Shown here: piece after piece, positions 1 through 8,291 of the stretch
Layout: each line of letters starts with the position of its first letter
How positions within the stretch are numbered: the first letter of the stretch is position 1
Assembly (NCBI GenBank): GCA_900321275.1
Contig: ONVI01000003.1
Location: 23,711-87,710, forward strand
Reading direction: 5' to 3'
Length of the DNA stretch: 64,000 nt
From: an uncultured Eubacteriales bacterium
GTDB taxonomy: Bacteria > Bacillota > Clostridia > Oscillospirales > Oscillospiraceae
Position numbers and translations under genes: made by a program
The notes under the pieces: model-generated
Database searches by the model: none
What the model was told of the DNA's origin: nothing
The model's input: only the letters and a program-made list of their open reading frames with translations

Positions 1-6
1 GAGAAC

Positions 7-30
7 GGGCGGCCGGCGTGCCGGCCGCCC
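7..30. terminator. GC-rich perfect stem-loop downstream of mmsB
   Basis: An 11-bp perfect inverted repeat (GGGCGGCCGGC and its complement) separated by 2 nt lies just after the stop codon of the minus-strand permease gene. It is placed as an end-of-operon terminator. Any T-run on the minus strand would lie beyond the window edge, so termination is inferred from the stem alone. Confidence 0.6.
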
Positions 31-40
31 GCAGTTCGTA

Positions 41-1219
41 TCAGCTGTTCTTCTTCTTGGAAACCACGTCGAAGATAACGGCGGCCAGAAGCACAAGGCC
101 CTTGACGACTTTCTGCCAGTTGGCGTCGACGCCCATGATGCTCATGCCGATGTTGATAACGCCCATCAGCAGAGCGCCGATGATGACGCCGGGAACCGTG
201 CCGACGCCGCCGTAGGCGGAGGCGCCGCCGATAAAGCAGGAGCCGATGGCGTCCATCTCATAGTTCTGACCATAGGTGGGCTGTGCGGAGGTCAGACGGG
301 CGATCGTCAGGATACCGGCGAGACCCGCGAGAAGACCCATGTTGGCATAGGCGAAGAAGTAAATCTTTCTGGTGTCGATACCGGAGAGCCTTGTCGCCAC
401 TTCGTTGCCGCCGATGGCGTAGAGATAACGGCCGACGGTGGTTTTGGAGGTGATGTAGGTGTAGATCAGAACCACCGCTACGACCCAGATCAGCGCCATG
501 GGCAGACCCTTGTACTGGGCGAGACGGATCGTGAAGAACATGATGACCGCGACGATGATGATGGACTTGATGAGGGTCACATACATCGGATCGGTCTCAA
601 GACCGGCTTTCTTGCGGGTGTTTGCGCTGCGGAGCGTGAAGAAGAGGTAGATCGCGCAGGTGAGAATACCCACAACCAGGCACAGAATGTTGAACGTGGA
701 GCCTTCTCTGGCGAAGATATCCGGCACATAGCACTTCGCGCCGCCGCCGAAGATCCTGACGAAAGCCTCGTTCTTGACCGGCAGCGTCTTGCCCTGCAGC
801 ACCACGTTGGAAAGGCCGCGGAAGATCAGCATGCCTGCAAGCGTTGTGATAAAGGGCGGAACCTTAACATAGGCGATCCAGAATGCCTGCCAGGAGCCGA
901 TCAGCAGACCGACCGCCAGCATGAGCAGCACGGCGAGCCACATGTTCATGCCCTTGCTCATCATGACTGCGCCGACCGTGCCGACAAAGCAGACCACGGA
1001 ACCGACGGAAAGGTCGATGTTGCCGCCGGTCAGGATGCACAGCAGCATGCCGGTGGCCAGAATGAACACATAGGCGTTCTGGGAGATGATGTTTGTGATG
1101 TTCTGGGGCATGAGGATCTTGCCGTTGGTGCGCCATGTGAAGAAAGCGGTGACAAGCACCAGCGCGATGATCATCGTGTATTTCTGAATAAAGCTCAGAA
1201 CTTTCGTTTTAGTCGTCAT
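41..1219 (-). CDS. mmsB: Multiple-monosaccharide ABC transporter permease (MmsB/GguB type)
   Basis: A 392-residue polytopic membrane protein of the ribose/xylose/galactose-type permease family (BPD_transp_2), forming the inner-membrane channel for a monosaccharide. It shows the family pattern of about ten hydrophobic segments, a [10 protein letters not shown] motif near residue 65 and a late [20 protein letters not shown] stretch. The length of about 390 (rather than 320) fits the XylH/GguB branch. Its start overlaps the stop of the upstream ATPase gene by 4 nt (ATGA), indicating translational coupling. The gene is third in an SBP-ATPase-permease operon. The substrate (xylose, arabinose, glucose or galactose) cannot be read from sequence alone. 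Confidence 0.9.
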   Translation of the reverse strand: MTTKTKVLSFIQKYTMIIALVLVTAFFTWRTNGKILMPQNITNIISQNAYVFILATGMLLCILTGGNIDLSVGSVVCFVGTVGAVMMSKGMNMWLAVLLMLAVGLLIGSWQAFWIAYVKVPPFITTLAGMLIFRGLSNVVLQGKTLPVKNEAFVRIFGGGAKCYVPDIFAREGSTFNILCLVVGILTCAIYLFFTLRSANTRKKAGLETDPMYVTLIKSIIIVAVIMFFTIRLAQYKGLPMALIWVVAVVLIYTYITSKTTVGRYLYAIGGNEVATRLSGIDTRKIYFFAYANMGLLAGLAGILTIARLTSAQPTYGQNYEMDAIGSCFIGGASAYGGVGTVPGVIIGALLMGVINIGMSIMGVDANWQKVVKGLVLLAAVIFDVVSKKKNS

Positions 1220-2769
1220 TGCTTTTTCTCCTTTGCTGCCGAGTCGGTAGCGAGAATGCTCGCCATGATCTTTTCCTGACTGGCCTCTTTCTGCTCGAAC
1301 TCACCCACGATGCGCCCCTCGTTGAGCACGTAGATCCTGTCGCACATGCCCAGAACCTCCGGAAGCTCCGAGGAGATCATGATGACGGATTTGCCCTCCG
1401 CAACCAAATCGTTGATGATGCAGTAGATTTCAAATTTGGCGCCGACGTCGATGCCGCGGGTCGGCTCGTCCAGAATCAAAACGTCCGGATCCGAGTACAT
1501 CCATTTGGCCAGCAGAACCTTCTGCTGGTTGCCGCCGGAGAGATTGCCCACGTTCTGCAGAACGGAGGGCGTCTTGGTGTGCAGCTTGACCCGGTACTCT
1601 TCCGCAACCGCGAGCTCCTTATCCCGGTCGATCACGCCTTTTTTGGAAACGCCCTTGAGATTGGCGAGTGTGGTGTTGATGGAGATCGGGTTCGAGAGGA
1701 TCAGGCCGTTGCCCTTGCGGTCTTCGGTGACATAGGCAAGCCCTGCGTCGATTGCCTCGCGGGGGGAGTGGAGCCTGACTTCCTTGCCGTTGATCTCAAG
1801 GGTGCCGGAGATCTCCGTGCCGTAGCTGCGGCCAAAGAGAGACATGGCAAGCTCGGTTCGTCCCGCGCCCATCAGGCCGGAGAAGCCCACAACCTCACCC
1901 TTGCGCACGTAGAAGGAGACGTCGTCGACGACCTTCTTCTCCGTGTAGATCGGGTGATAGACGTTCCAGTGTTTGACATCCATTGCCACGTCGCCGATCT
2001 TGACGCCGGAGCGCTTGGGGAAGCGGTCCTCGATCGCACGGCCGACCATGCCGCGGATGATGCGGTCCTCGCTGAAATCGTCCTTGCCCTTGGTGAGCGT
2101 TTCAATGGTGTGACCGTCGCGGATGATGGTGATGTCGTCCGCCACATAGGAGACCTCGTTGAGCTTGTGGGAGATGATGATGGAGGTCATACCCTGCTTC
2201 TTGAATTCCAGCAGAAGATCCAGCAGCGCCTTGGAATCCGCCTCGTTGAGGGAGGAGGTCGGCTCGTCCAGGATCATAAGGCGCGCCTTTTTTGCCAGCG
2301 CCTTGGCAATCTCAACCATCTGCTGCTTGCCGACGCCGATGTCCTTGATGAGGGTTGTGGAGGACTCGGTCAGGCCGACGATCTTCAGATATTTTGTAGC
2401 TTCGGCGTGGGTTTTGTCCCAGTCGATGGCGTATTTTTTCCCTTGTTCATTGCCCAGGAACATGTTCTCGCCGATGCTCATGTACGGCACCAGAGCCAGC
2501 TCCTGATGGATTATGACGATGCCTTTGTTTTCGCTGTCCTTGATTTTGGAGAATTTGCATACTTCCCCCTCGTACACAATATCTCCGGAATAGCTGCCGT
2601 AGGGATAGAGACCGCTGAGTACGTTCATCAGCGTGGATTTTCCGGCGCCGTTTTCACCCACCAGCGCGTGGATGCTGCCCTTTTTGACGGCGAGATTCAC
2701 GTCGTCAAGAGCCTTGACACCGGGAAAGGTCTTCGTGATCCCCCGCATTTCCAAAATGTTATCCGACAA
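1216..2769 (-). CDS. mmsA: Multiple-monosaccharide ABC transporter ATP-binding protein (MmsA/GguA type)
   Basis: A 517-residue tandem ABC ATPase with two nucleotide-binding domains, as in the RbsA/XylG/MglA family. Domain 1 has Walker [10 protein letters not shown] (near residue 38) and Walker [10 protein letters not shown]. Domain 2 has a degenerate P-loop ([10 protein letters not shown]) followed by an intact LSGGNQQKV signature and [14 protein letters not shown], typical for the family. The start is TTG at 2769, about 7 nt after a GGAGGGG ribosome site; no better ATG is present. It energises the mmsB permease, with which it overlaps by 4 nt, and lies 138 nt after the binding-protein gene across a strong stem-loop. 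Confidence 0.92.
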   Translation of the reverse strand: MSDNILEMRGITKTFPGVKALDDVNLAVKKGSIHALVGENGAGKSTLMNVLSGLYPYGSYSGDIVYEGEVCKFSKIKDSENKGIVIIHQELALVPYMSIGENMFLGNEQGKKYAIDWDKTHAEATKYLKIVGLTESSTTLIKDIGVGKQQMVEIAKALAKKARLMILDEPTSSLNEADSKALLDLLLEFKKQGMTSIIISHKLNEVSYVADDITIIRDGHTIETLTKGKDDFSEDRIIRGMVGRAIEDRFPKRSGVKIGDVAMDVKHWNVYHPIYTEKKVVDDVSFYVRKGEVVGFSGLMGAGRTELAMSLFGRSYGTEISGTLEINGKEVRLHSPREAIDAGLAYVTEDRKGNGLILSNPISINTTLANLKGVSKKGVIDRDKELAVAEEYRVKLHTKTPSVLQNVGNLSGGNQQKVLLAKWMYSDPDVLILDEPTRGIDVGAKFEIYCIINDLVAEGKSVIMISSELPEVLGMCDRIYVLNEGRIVGEFEQKEASQEKIMASILATDSAAKEKKQ

Positions 2770-2849
2770 ATTATCCCCTCCAAATGTGAGAGTTCATCTG
2801 GTATACACCGCCGTATGCGCGGCGAAAAATACAGCACTTTCTTAGACTT

Positions 2850-2877
2850 AGGGCAAGGCGGTTGTCCGCCTTGCCCT
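2850..2877. terminator. Intercistronic stem-loop between binding protein and ATPase genes
   Basis: A perfect 12-bp stem with a TTGT loop sits between the substrate-binding protein gene and the TTG start of mmsA. No T-run follows on the minus strand, so it more likely protects the 3' end of the binding-protein mRNA, or partly attenuates readthrough, than terminates fully. Equivalent stem-loops follow the other three binding-protein genes in this window. Confidence 0.6.
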
Positions 2878-2907
2878 ATAAAACTGATGCGTGGTTAAGC
2901 TGTGTGA

Positions 2908-3957
2908 TCAGGCGAGCTGATCCTCGGTGTAGTAACCGGAGTCGATCACGATCTCCTTGTAGTTGTCAGCCGTGCAGGCGACAGGCTCGCACAGGAAGCT
3001 GGGGATGATGCCGGTGCCGTTGTCGTAAGTCTCGGTGTCGTTCACGGGAGGCTCAGCGCCCTTCATCAGAGCGTCGACCATCTCAACGACCTTGGAGGCG
3101 AGGGTGCGGGTGTCTTTGAAGACGGACATGGCCTGCTTGCCCTCGATGAGGTTCTTCATGATTGCGATGTCGCAGTCCTGACCGGTGATGATGGGGTAAG
3201 CGCCGGTGTAGGAAGCGGCCAGCGCGTTCTCAACGCCCAGAGCGGTGGAGTCGTTGGAAGCAAGAACAGCGTCGAGCTGGGTGCCGTCGGAGTAGTTGGC
3301 GGCGAGGATGTTCTCAAAGCGGGCCTGGGCAGCATCGGTAGCCCAGTTGGCGGTGGCGACGACAGCCTTCTCGGTCTGGCCGGAGGGGCAGACGACCTTG
3401 CCGTTGTCAAGGTAGGGCTGGAGGACGCTCATGGCGCCGTCAAAGAAGAAGTTGATGTTGTTGTCGCCGGGGTCGCCGGTGATGAACTCCATGTTGAAGG
3501 GGCCGGCCGCATTCTCGAGGTCGAGAGCCTTCTCGATGAACTTGCCCTGGGTTACGCCGACGAGCCAGTTGTCGAAGGTGGCGTAGTAGGAGACAGCGTC
3601 AGAGTTCATGATCAGACGGTCATAGGCGATGACGGGGATGCCGGCTTCCTTGGCCTGGGCCAGAACGGTGCCGAGGGAGTCGCCGTCGATGGAGGCGATG
3701 ACCAGAACCTTGCAGCCGTTGGCGATCATGTTCTCAATCTGGGAGACCTGGGTGGCGATGTCGTTGGCGCCGTACTGAAGGTCGACCTGGTAGCCGGCGG
3801 CCTCGAGCTGGGCCTTCATGTTTTCGCCGTCCTGATTCCAGCGCTGGAGATCCTTGGTGGGCATTGCGACGCCGACCAGATTGTCGTCAGCGAACGCGGT
3901 AGCGCCGAGCGCGAGGATCATGCATGCCACGAGAACAAACGCGAGCAACTTTTTCAT
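2908..3957 (-). CDS. chvE: Sugar ABC transporter substrate-binding protein (ChvE type)
   Basis: A 349-residue periplasmic-binding-protein fold (Peripla_BP_4) of the ChvE/XylF branch, capturing monosaccharides for MmsAB. The ATG at 3957 is chosen because it starts a signal peptide (MKKLLAF...) and has AAGGAGG 7 nt upstream; the open frame extends 16 codons further without a ribosome site. The signal peptide ends ATAFA-DD, a signal peptidase I-like site. A cysteine at position 12 sits in an LVAC context but too early in the hydrophobic core to be a convincing lipobox. The mature part has the family pattern (IASIDGDS, PVIAYDRLI, ASNDSTALGVENAL, ITGQDCD). Promoter TTGACA-N17-TAAAAT lies upstream. 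It diverges from the ROK regulator gene. Confidence 0.9.
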   Translation of the reverse strand: MKKLLAFVLVACMILALGATAFADDNLVGVAMPTKDLQRWNQDGENMKAQLEAAGYQVDLQYGANDIATQVSQIENMIANGCKVLVIASIDGDSLGTVLAQAKEAGIPVIAYDRLIMNSDAVSYYATFDNWLVGVTQGKFIEKALDLENAAGPFNMEFITGDPGDNNINFFFDGAMSVLQPYLDNGKVVCPSGQTEKAVVATANWATDAAQARFENILAANYSDGTQLDAVLASNDSTALGVENALAASYTGAYPIITGQDCDIAIMKNLIEGKQAMSVFKDTRTLASKVVEMVDALMKGAEPPVNDTETYDNGTGIIPSFLCEPVACTADNYKEIVIDSGYYTEDQLA

Positions 3958-4018
3958 TTGTGAATCCTCCTTAATAAAATGTTTTTTCGGAAGCTGCCGA
4001 TGCAACTTTCATGAACCC

Positions 4019-4047
4019 ATTTTACGAATAAGCACCCCATCTGTCAA
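4019..4047 (-). promoter_or_regulatory. Sigma-A-type promoter of chvE-mmsA-mmsB
   Basis: Reading the minus strand, TTGACA (4047-4042), a 17-nt spacer and TAAAAT (4024-4019) match the housekeeping consensus, about 60 nt ahead of the chvE ATG. Confidence 0.7.
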
Positions 4048-4136
4048 GAATTTTTTAGTATTTTTTATCGCTTCGTCAATAGCAACGAAAAATAATGGTG
4101 TAGATTGTACAATGTGCCAAGAAACGAAATTACGTT

Positions 4137-4150
4137 AACTAAAGTTAGTT
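4137..4150. promoter_or_regulatory. Candidate ROK-regulator operator AACTA-N4-TAGTT
   Basis: Perfect half-sites AACTA and TAGTT separated by 4 nt lie between the divergent chvE and ROK promoters. The half-site resembles the TTAGTT/AACTAA elements bound by ROK repressors such as XylR. A near-identical site (N5) occurs at 28466-28480 in front of another ROK-linked operon. Binding is inferred. Confidence 0.5.
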
Positions 4151-4162
4151 TTTAAAAGTCGC

Positions 4163-4190
4163 TTGACAGAAGCCGAAATTCTGCTAAGAT
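4163..4190 (+). promoter_or_regulatory. Promoter of the ROK regulator gene
   Basis: TTGACA (4163-4168), a 16-nt spacer and TAAGAT (4185-4190) precede the regulator gene by about 30 nt. The candidate operator at 4137-4150 lies immediately upstream of the -35, consistent with autoregulation. Confidence 0.6.
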
Positions 4191-4224
4191 AAAGAAAAGG
4201 ATATTCAGGGGAGAGGTGAGTACC

Positions 4225-5355
4225 TTGCAGAACGAAGTATATCGGCAGGCGGCTCTGCCTGTCAGAAACCGGATTTACCGTTATATATATGAGGCGAAGG
4301 GGTTTTGTTCACGGCAGGCGGTGGCAAACGCCTGCGGCATCAGCATGCCGACGCTGTATCAGAATCTTTCCGACCTGATGGCGGAGGGACTGGTTTGTTC
4401 CTCCGGGGAGGAACAGTCCACCGGCGGACGCAAGGCACAGGGCCTGGATATCGTACCGGACGCGCGCATCTCGGTGGGCATCGCCGTGTCGGAGCATCAC
4501 CTGCGCCTCATTGCGATGGATCTTCGCCTGCGGGAGATTGCTTATCGAATGCTGCCCTTCAACCTGGTCGAAGAGCTCTCCAAGCCGGACTCCGCAGCCC
4601 TTGCCTTTACCCTGGAGGAATTTTTGAACGAAAACCGGATCGACCGAAGCAGGCTCCTCGGCGTCGGGATCACGATCCCGGGGCTCATCAGCAAAGACCG
4701 CAGCAGCATCTTCAACGTCCCTACCATGAACCTGAAAAACATTCGGATGGATGCGCTGATCCGGGGGATCCCCTATCCGGTCTATGTGGATAACGACGCC
4801 TCCGCCAGCGGCCACGCGGAGTGCTTCCTGCGCGGGGAAAAGGAAAACCTGGCGTATCTGTCGTTGGAATACGGCGTGGGCGGCGCCGTCGTAATCGCGG
4901 GGGAACCCTATATCGGGGACGACGCGAAGAGCGGCGAGTTCGGCCACCTCTGCATCGAGCCGGGCGGCCTGCCGTGTACCTGCGGCATGCGCGGCTGCCT
5001 TGAGCCCTATATCTCACCGCGCAGGATCGAGACCGCCTTCGACGTATCGCTGGAGGATTTCTTCCGGGGCGTGGAGCAGCATAATCCCGAGTATGAGGCG
5101 CTGCTGTACGATATGCTCCGCCACCTCGCAATCGGGATCAACAACATTCACATGACGCTCGACTGCACGGTGGTGCTGGGCGGCTTTCTGTCCGAATACC
5201 TTGCGCCGTATCTGCCGATTCTGCGCCGCTATGTCGCCGCGGGCAGCCCCTTCGAGGATGATGCGGAATTCGTGCAGTTCAGCTCGCTTCGCCGCCATAT
5301 CACGCCGCTCGGCGCTGCGCTGTACTTTATCCGGGAATTTGTCAACGGCGTTTGA
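4225..5355 (+). CDS. ROK-family transcriptional regulator (XylR/NagC-like)
   Basis: A 376-residue regulator with an N-terminal winged helix-turn-helix (about residues 15-75, SRQAVANACGISMPTLYQNLSDL) and a C-terminal ROK sugar-kinase-like domain. The domain carries the zinc-site pattern PCTCGMRGCLE and a GEFGHL motif; the DNDA segment (VYVDNDASASGH) is of the effector-site type. The TTG at 4225 is preferred because the purine-rich GAGAGGTG lies 6 nt upstream; GTG at 4216 would be only 2 nt from its best ribosome site. It diverges from the ChvE/MmsAB transporter and probably represses it in response to the transported sugar. The effector is unknown; xylose is a guess based on XylR. Confidence 0.85.
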   Translation: MQNEVYRQAALPVRNRIYRYIYEAKGFCSRQAVANACGISMPTLYQNLSDLMAEGLVCSSGEEQSTGGRKAQGLDIVPDARISVGIAVSEHHLRLIAMDLRLREIAYRMLPFNLVEELSKPDSAALAFTLEEFLNENRIDRSRLLGVGITIPGLISKDRSSIFNVPTMNLKNIRMDALIRGIPYPVYVDNDASASGHAECFLRGEKENLAYLSLEYGVGGAVVIAGEPYIGDDAKSGEFGHLCIEPGGLPCTCGMRGCLEPYISPRRIETAFDVSLEDFFRGVEQHNPEYEALLYDMLRHLAIGINNIHMTLDCTVVLGGFLSEYLAPYLPILRRYVAAGSPFEDDAEFVQFSSLRRHITPLGAALYFIREFVNGV

Positions 5356-5383
5356 TGAAAACAGCGTGTCCGCGCAATATAAA

Positions 5384-5545
5384 GGAAACGCTGAATAAAT
5401 CCCCGCGCACATCCTGACGGCGAATTTTCCGCCTGACTTTGCCTGAAAAGCTCGAAATACACAAAGTATTCCGTCACTTTTCAGGCTTTGTCAGATGAAA
5501 AATCCACTCGCCAGTCTGCACACGTCGATTTCATCAGCGCTTTCC
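5384..5545. repeat. Repeat family A, copy 1 (about 162 bp hairpin element)
   Basis: An imperfectly palindromic element begins with GGAAACGCTGAATAAATC and ends with GATTTCATCAGCGCTTTCC, which are near inverted complements. The centre folds as GCCTGAAAAG...CTTTTCAGGC around a GAAATAC-acaaa-GTATT hairpin. Close copies occur at 53694-53854, 53969-54129 and 63031-63191. It has no coding capacity, and copies lie in intergenic DNA only, like a MITE or structured-RNA repeat. Confidence 0.85.
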
Positions 5546-5549
5546 AAAG

Positions 5550-5586
5550 GAAACACCGCGTCCCATGTGCCGGGACGCGGCGTTTC
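5550..5586. terminator. Bidirectional terminator between convergent regulator genes
   Basis: GAAACaCCGCGTCCC and GGGACGCGGcGTTTC pair around a 7-nt loop between the converging ROK and AraR-type genes. T-rich DNA follows on the plus side. Confidence 0.75.
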
Positions 5587-5637
5587 TCTATTATTTTAAC
5601 AATTTGTATGGCTGAAAGAATGATTCCTCCTGCAGCC

Positions 5638-6702
5638 TCAGCTGCTCTCCTTCTCATTCAGAACCCACGGTACAAGCTCCGAGGCGCAAACCTCCCCGCG
5701 CAGATGGCGGAAGAGCAGCTCGGCAGCCTGACGGCCGACATTGTGCTGCCCGTGAGAGAGGGAAGTGATGCGGGGGGAGGACATTTCGCTGTAAGGACTG
5801 TTGTCGAAGCTGACGACTGCGACGTCGCCCGGGACGGAGAGGCCGAGCTTCGTCAGGCTGGCCACCAGGCGCGCCGCGATTTCATCGTTGTAGCAGACCA
5901 CAGCGCTGCAGGAGGCGACAAACTCCGCCGCCCAGGCCGCGTCGAAGCCGTCGCGCAGGAAACGATCCTTTTGCTCGGTGCCGTACCAGAGGATGTTCTT
6001 GTCTTCCAGGGGAAGGCCGAGCTCCTGCATGGCGTCAAGGTAGCCGACAAAACGCTGACGGCCCTGGATGTCGTCATACTTGAATATACCGGCGATCTTG
6101 CGGTGCCCCTTCCGATATAAATACTCCACCAGCATACGGCCGCCCGCAACATTGTCGTCCAGTATGGACAGCGTATCGGGGAGCTGCTCAAAGTTACAGT
6201 GCATGAAGACGAGAGGGATGCCCTTGTCCAGAATCTCGTGATAGAGCTTTATATTGGGATTGGGCAGGCCGGTCTTTGTTCCTTCAATCAGAATCCCGTC
6301 AAGCTGATCCATCTCCAGCAGCGTCAGAAGGATGCGCCTCTCGCTGGCAAACTGGTTCTGCGTGGCGAAGAGAAGGGGGGCGCTGTTGTTCTCCGAGCAC
6401 ACCGCCTCAATCTCGCGCAGGATGCTGGGGAAGATGTAGTCGCTGATATAAGTTGTAACGACCGCGATGGACAAGGGACGGCCGGGTACAGGTTCCTTCC
6501 GCTCGCGGATATGCGAGCCGCTTCCCTGACGCCGGTCGATCAGCCGCTCGGTCTCCAGCAGGGACAGCGCCTGACGCACGGTCTGACGGCTTACCTGAAA
6601 GCGGGCGCAAAGCGCCTGTTCCGTGGGAAGCGTCTTTTGATACTTCCCGTCCAGAATGTCGCCCCGCAGGGCCTCTGCAACCATCTGATACTTTGGATTC
6701 AT
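5638..6702 (-). CDS. AraR-like GntR/LacI-type transcriptional regulator
   Basis: A 354-residue chimera of a GntR-type winged helix (residues 1-70, LPTEQALCARFQVSRQTVRQALSLLE) and a LacI-type periplasmic-binding effector domain (about 80-354, with IEGTKTGLPNP and AVVSFDNSPYSEM), the architecture of Bacillus AraR. The ATG at 6702 is chosen because the family begins with this NPKYQ segment and AGGAG lies 9 nt upstream; the open frame runs on to 6951 but without family resemblance. Its predicted promoter (6850-6878) overlaps an ATTTGTAT half-operator, so it is probably autoregulated. It faces arabinose transport genes whose promoters carry AraR-like operators, and is the likely arabinose-responsive repressor of that regulon. 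Confidence 0.85.
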   Translation of the reverse strand: MNPKYQMVAEALRGDILDGKYQKTLPTEQALCARFQVSRQTVRQALSLLETERLIDRRQGSGSHIRERKEPVPGRPLSIAVVTTYISDYIFPSILREIEAVCSENNSAPLLFATQNQFASERRILLTLLEMDQLDGILIEGTKTGLPNPNIKLYHEILDKGIPLVFMHCNFEQLPDTLSILDDNVAGGRMLVEYLYRKGHRKIAGIFKYDDIQGRQRFVGYLDAMQELGLPLEDKNILWYGTEQKDRFLRDGFDAAWAAEFVASCSAVVCYNDEIAARLVASLTKLGLSVPGDVAVVSFDNSPYSEMSSPRITSLSHGQHNVGRQAAELLFRHLRGEVCASELVPWVLNEKESS

Positions 6703-6849
6703 AAGCGGGCTCCTGTCTCCGGGCAGCGCGGCCGCCCGGGAACTCGTCATGATTTCCTGATACACATACGGTACGCCGACAAACGCGCCGCCGCGCGGGA
6801 AAGACGTATTTGCCGGCGCATGCGGAATCATCTGTACAATTCCGGTTGA

Positions 6850-6885
6850 AGTATACTCGAAAACCGGACGATGTTCAATACAAAT
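6850..6885 (-). promoter_or_regulatory. Promoter and half-operator of the AraR-like gene
   Basis: On the minus strand TTGAAC (6878-6873), a 17-nt spacer and TATACT (6855-6850) form a promoter. ATTTGTATTG (6885-6876) runs into the -35, matching half of the AraR operator consensus ATTTGTACGTACAAAT. A second partial site (CTGTACAATT) lies near 6834. The rest of the 500-bp gap 6703-7202 holds only the operators and promoter listed next and no plausible gene. Confidence 0.6.
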
Positions 6886-7031
6886 CTTCCCCTCCGCAGA
6901 GAAAACATACGGACATCCTGTGCCTGATTTGTGCGGAATTATGCAAAGCAACGGAAAAAACAGCAGCGTTAAGTTGCCGCAAAAAGTTCACATCTTTTTG
7001 AAATTATTAAGAAAAAATGAATAAACGCAGA

Positions 7032-7110
7032 ATTTGTATCAAAATTATGTTGAACTGCGAAAAATTTGTATTGTATAAGGGGGAGAAACTTACGGATTGT
7101 GCGTACAACT
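7032..7110. promoter_or_regulatory. Triple AraR-like operator array, site 1
   Basis: Three 16-bp windows resemble ATTTGTACGTACAAAT: 7032-7047, 7064-7079 and 7095-7110. Their centres are 32 and 31 bp apart, about three helical turns. The promoter-proximal copy matches 12 of 16 positions and ends 1 nt before the -35. The arrangement is repeated at 12129-12208, which argues for cooperative repressor binding or looping. Confidence 0.65.
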
Positions 7111-7111
7111 A

Positions 7112-7140
7112 TTGATTTTTTAACCAAAAGGCGCTATCAT
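7112..7140 (+). promoter_or_regulatory. Promoter of the YtfQ-like transporter operon
   Basis: TTGATT (7112-7117), a 17-nt spacer and TATCAT (7135-7140) lie 63 nt ahead of the binding-protein ATG, directly downstream of the proximal AraR-like operator. Confidence 0.65.
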
Positions 7141-7202
7141 GTTAATCGAAGGTCCGAACCAATTCGGAAAAACAAAAAATTTTAAGAAAGAGGTAAAATG
7201 CC

Positions 7203-8180
7203 ATGCGTAAAACGATTGCTCTGCTTCTCACGCTCGTGATGGTCTTCGCTCTGGTCGGCGGCTCCGTCGCCCATGCGGACGATCTCATCAAGGTCGGTAT
7301 CATCAATCTCGACCCGTCCGAGTCCGGCTACCGCCAGGCCAACGTCAAGAACCTGACCGACACCTTCACCAAAGAGAACGGCTACGACGCCACCTTCGTT
7401 ACCGCTCCCACCGCCGACAAGCAGCTCGAGGCCGCCAAGGGCTTCATCACTGCCGGCGTGGAGTACATCCTGGTTTCCGCCGCTGAGACCACCGGCTGGG
7501 ACGACGTCCTTGAAGAGGCCCAGGAGGCCGGCATCAAGGTCTTCCTCTTTGACCGTATGATCGACTGCGATCCCAGCCTCTACACGGCCGCTGTCGTCTC
7601 CGACATGCGCTCCGAGGGCGAGACCGCTGTCGCCTGGCTCGAGAGCCTGAAGCTCGACGAGTACAAGATCCTGCACATCCAGGGCCAGCTGGGCAGCGCC
7701 GCTCAGATCGGCCGTTCCGATCCTCTGACCGAGAAGTGCGAAGCCGAGGCCAACTGGACCATCGTCCGTGAAGGCACCGGCGGCGACAGCTGGGATCCCA
7801 ACGAGGCCCGTAAGATCGCCGAGGCCGCGATCGACGCCGGCGAGGAGTTTAACATTGTCTACGCTGAGAACGACGGCATGGCCGACGGCGTTGTGGCTGC
7901 TCTCGACGCGAAGGGCATCACCCACGGCACCAAGGGCGACGTCATCGTCATGGGCTTTGACTGCAACAAGTGGGCGCTTGAGAAGCTGCTCGCGGGCGAG
8001 TGGAACTATGATGGTCAGTGCAGCCCCTTCCAGGCCGGCGTCATCGATGAGATGATCAAGACCCTGGAGGCCGGCGGCGAGATCGAGGGCCTCAACGAGC
8101 TCAACCAGATCATCTCTGTTGAGAAGGGCTTCGACGCCACCACCATCACCCAGGAAGACATCGACACTTACGGTCTATAA
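7203..8180 (+). CDS. Sugar ABC transporter substrate-binding protein (YtfQ/AraU-like)
   Basis: A 325-residue Peripla_BP_4 protein that resembles the galactofuranose/arabinose binder YtfQ: the signature SESGYRQANVKNLTDTF, ISVSAAETTGW-type region (VSAAETTGWDDVL) and VFLFDRMID are seen in order. The signal peptide (about 26 residues) ends VAHA-DD and contains no cysteine, so no lipoprotein anchor. ATG has AGAGGT 8 nt upstream. It is the first gene of a four-gene importer and is followed by a terminator-like stem-loop. The AraR-like operators and nearby araA/araD suggest an arabinose form as ligand; galactofuranose or another furanose is possible. Confidence 0.88.
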   Translation: MRKTIALLLTLVMVFALVGGSVAHADDLIKVGIINLDPSESGYRQANVKNLTDTFTKENGYDATFVTAPTADKQLEAAKGFITAGVEYILVSAAETTGWDDVLEEAQEAGIKVFLFDRMIDCDPSLYTAAVVSDMRSEGETAVAWLESLKLDEYKILHIQGQLGSAAQIGRSDPLTEKCEAEANWTIVREGTGGDSWDPNEARKIAEAAIDAGEEFNIVYAENDGMADGVVAALDAKGITHGTKGDVIVMGFDCNKWALEKLLAGEWNYDGQCSPFQAGVIDEMIKTLEAGGEIEGLNELNQIISVEKGFDATTITQEDIDTYGL

Positions 8181-8222
8181 TCCGGAGCGCGTGTAAAGCG
8201 TAAACCGATAAAGCAACAAACT

Positions 8223-8270
8223 GCGCGGTGTGGTGCAGTGGAGCAATCCGCGGCCCACACCGCGCTTTTT
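8223..8270 (+). terminator. Terminator/attenuator after the binding-protein gene
   Basis: GCGCGGTGTGG (8223-8233) pairs with CCACACCGCGC (8255-8265), followed by five T. Placed between the binding-protein and ATPase genes, it should end most transcripts and let a fraction read through. Confidence 0.7.
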
Positions 8271-8291
8271 CAAACGACAGGAGATGAACGG

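Noticed and set aside
1219-2898. 559-codon plus-strand frame antisense to mmsA
   Set aside because: Antisense shadow of the tandem ATPase. The real gene has both Walker motifs and an operon context.
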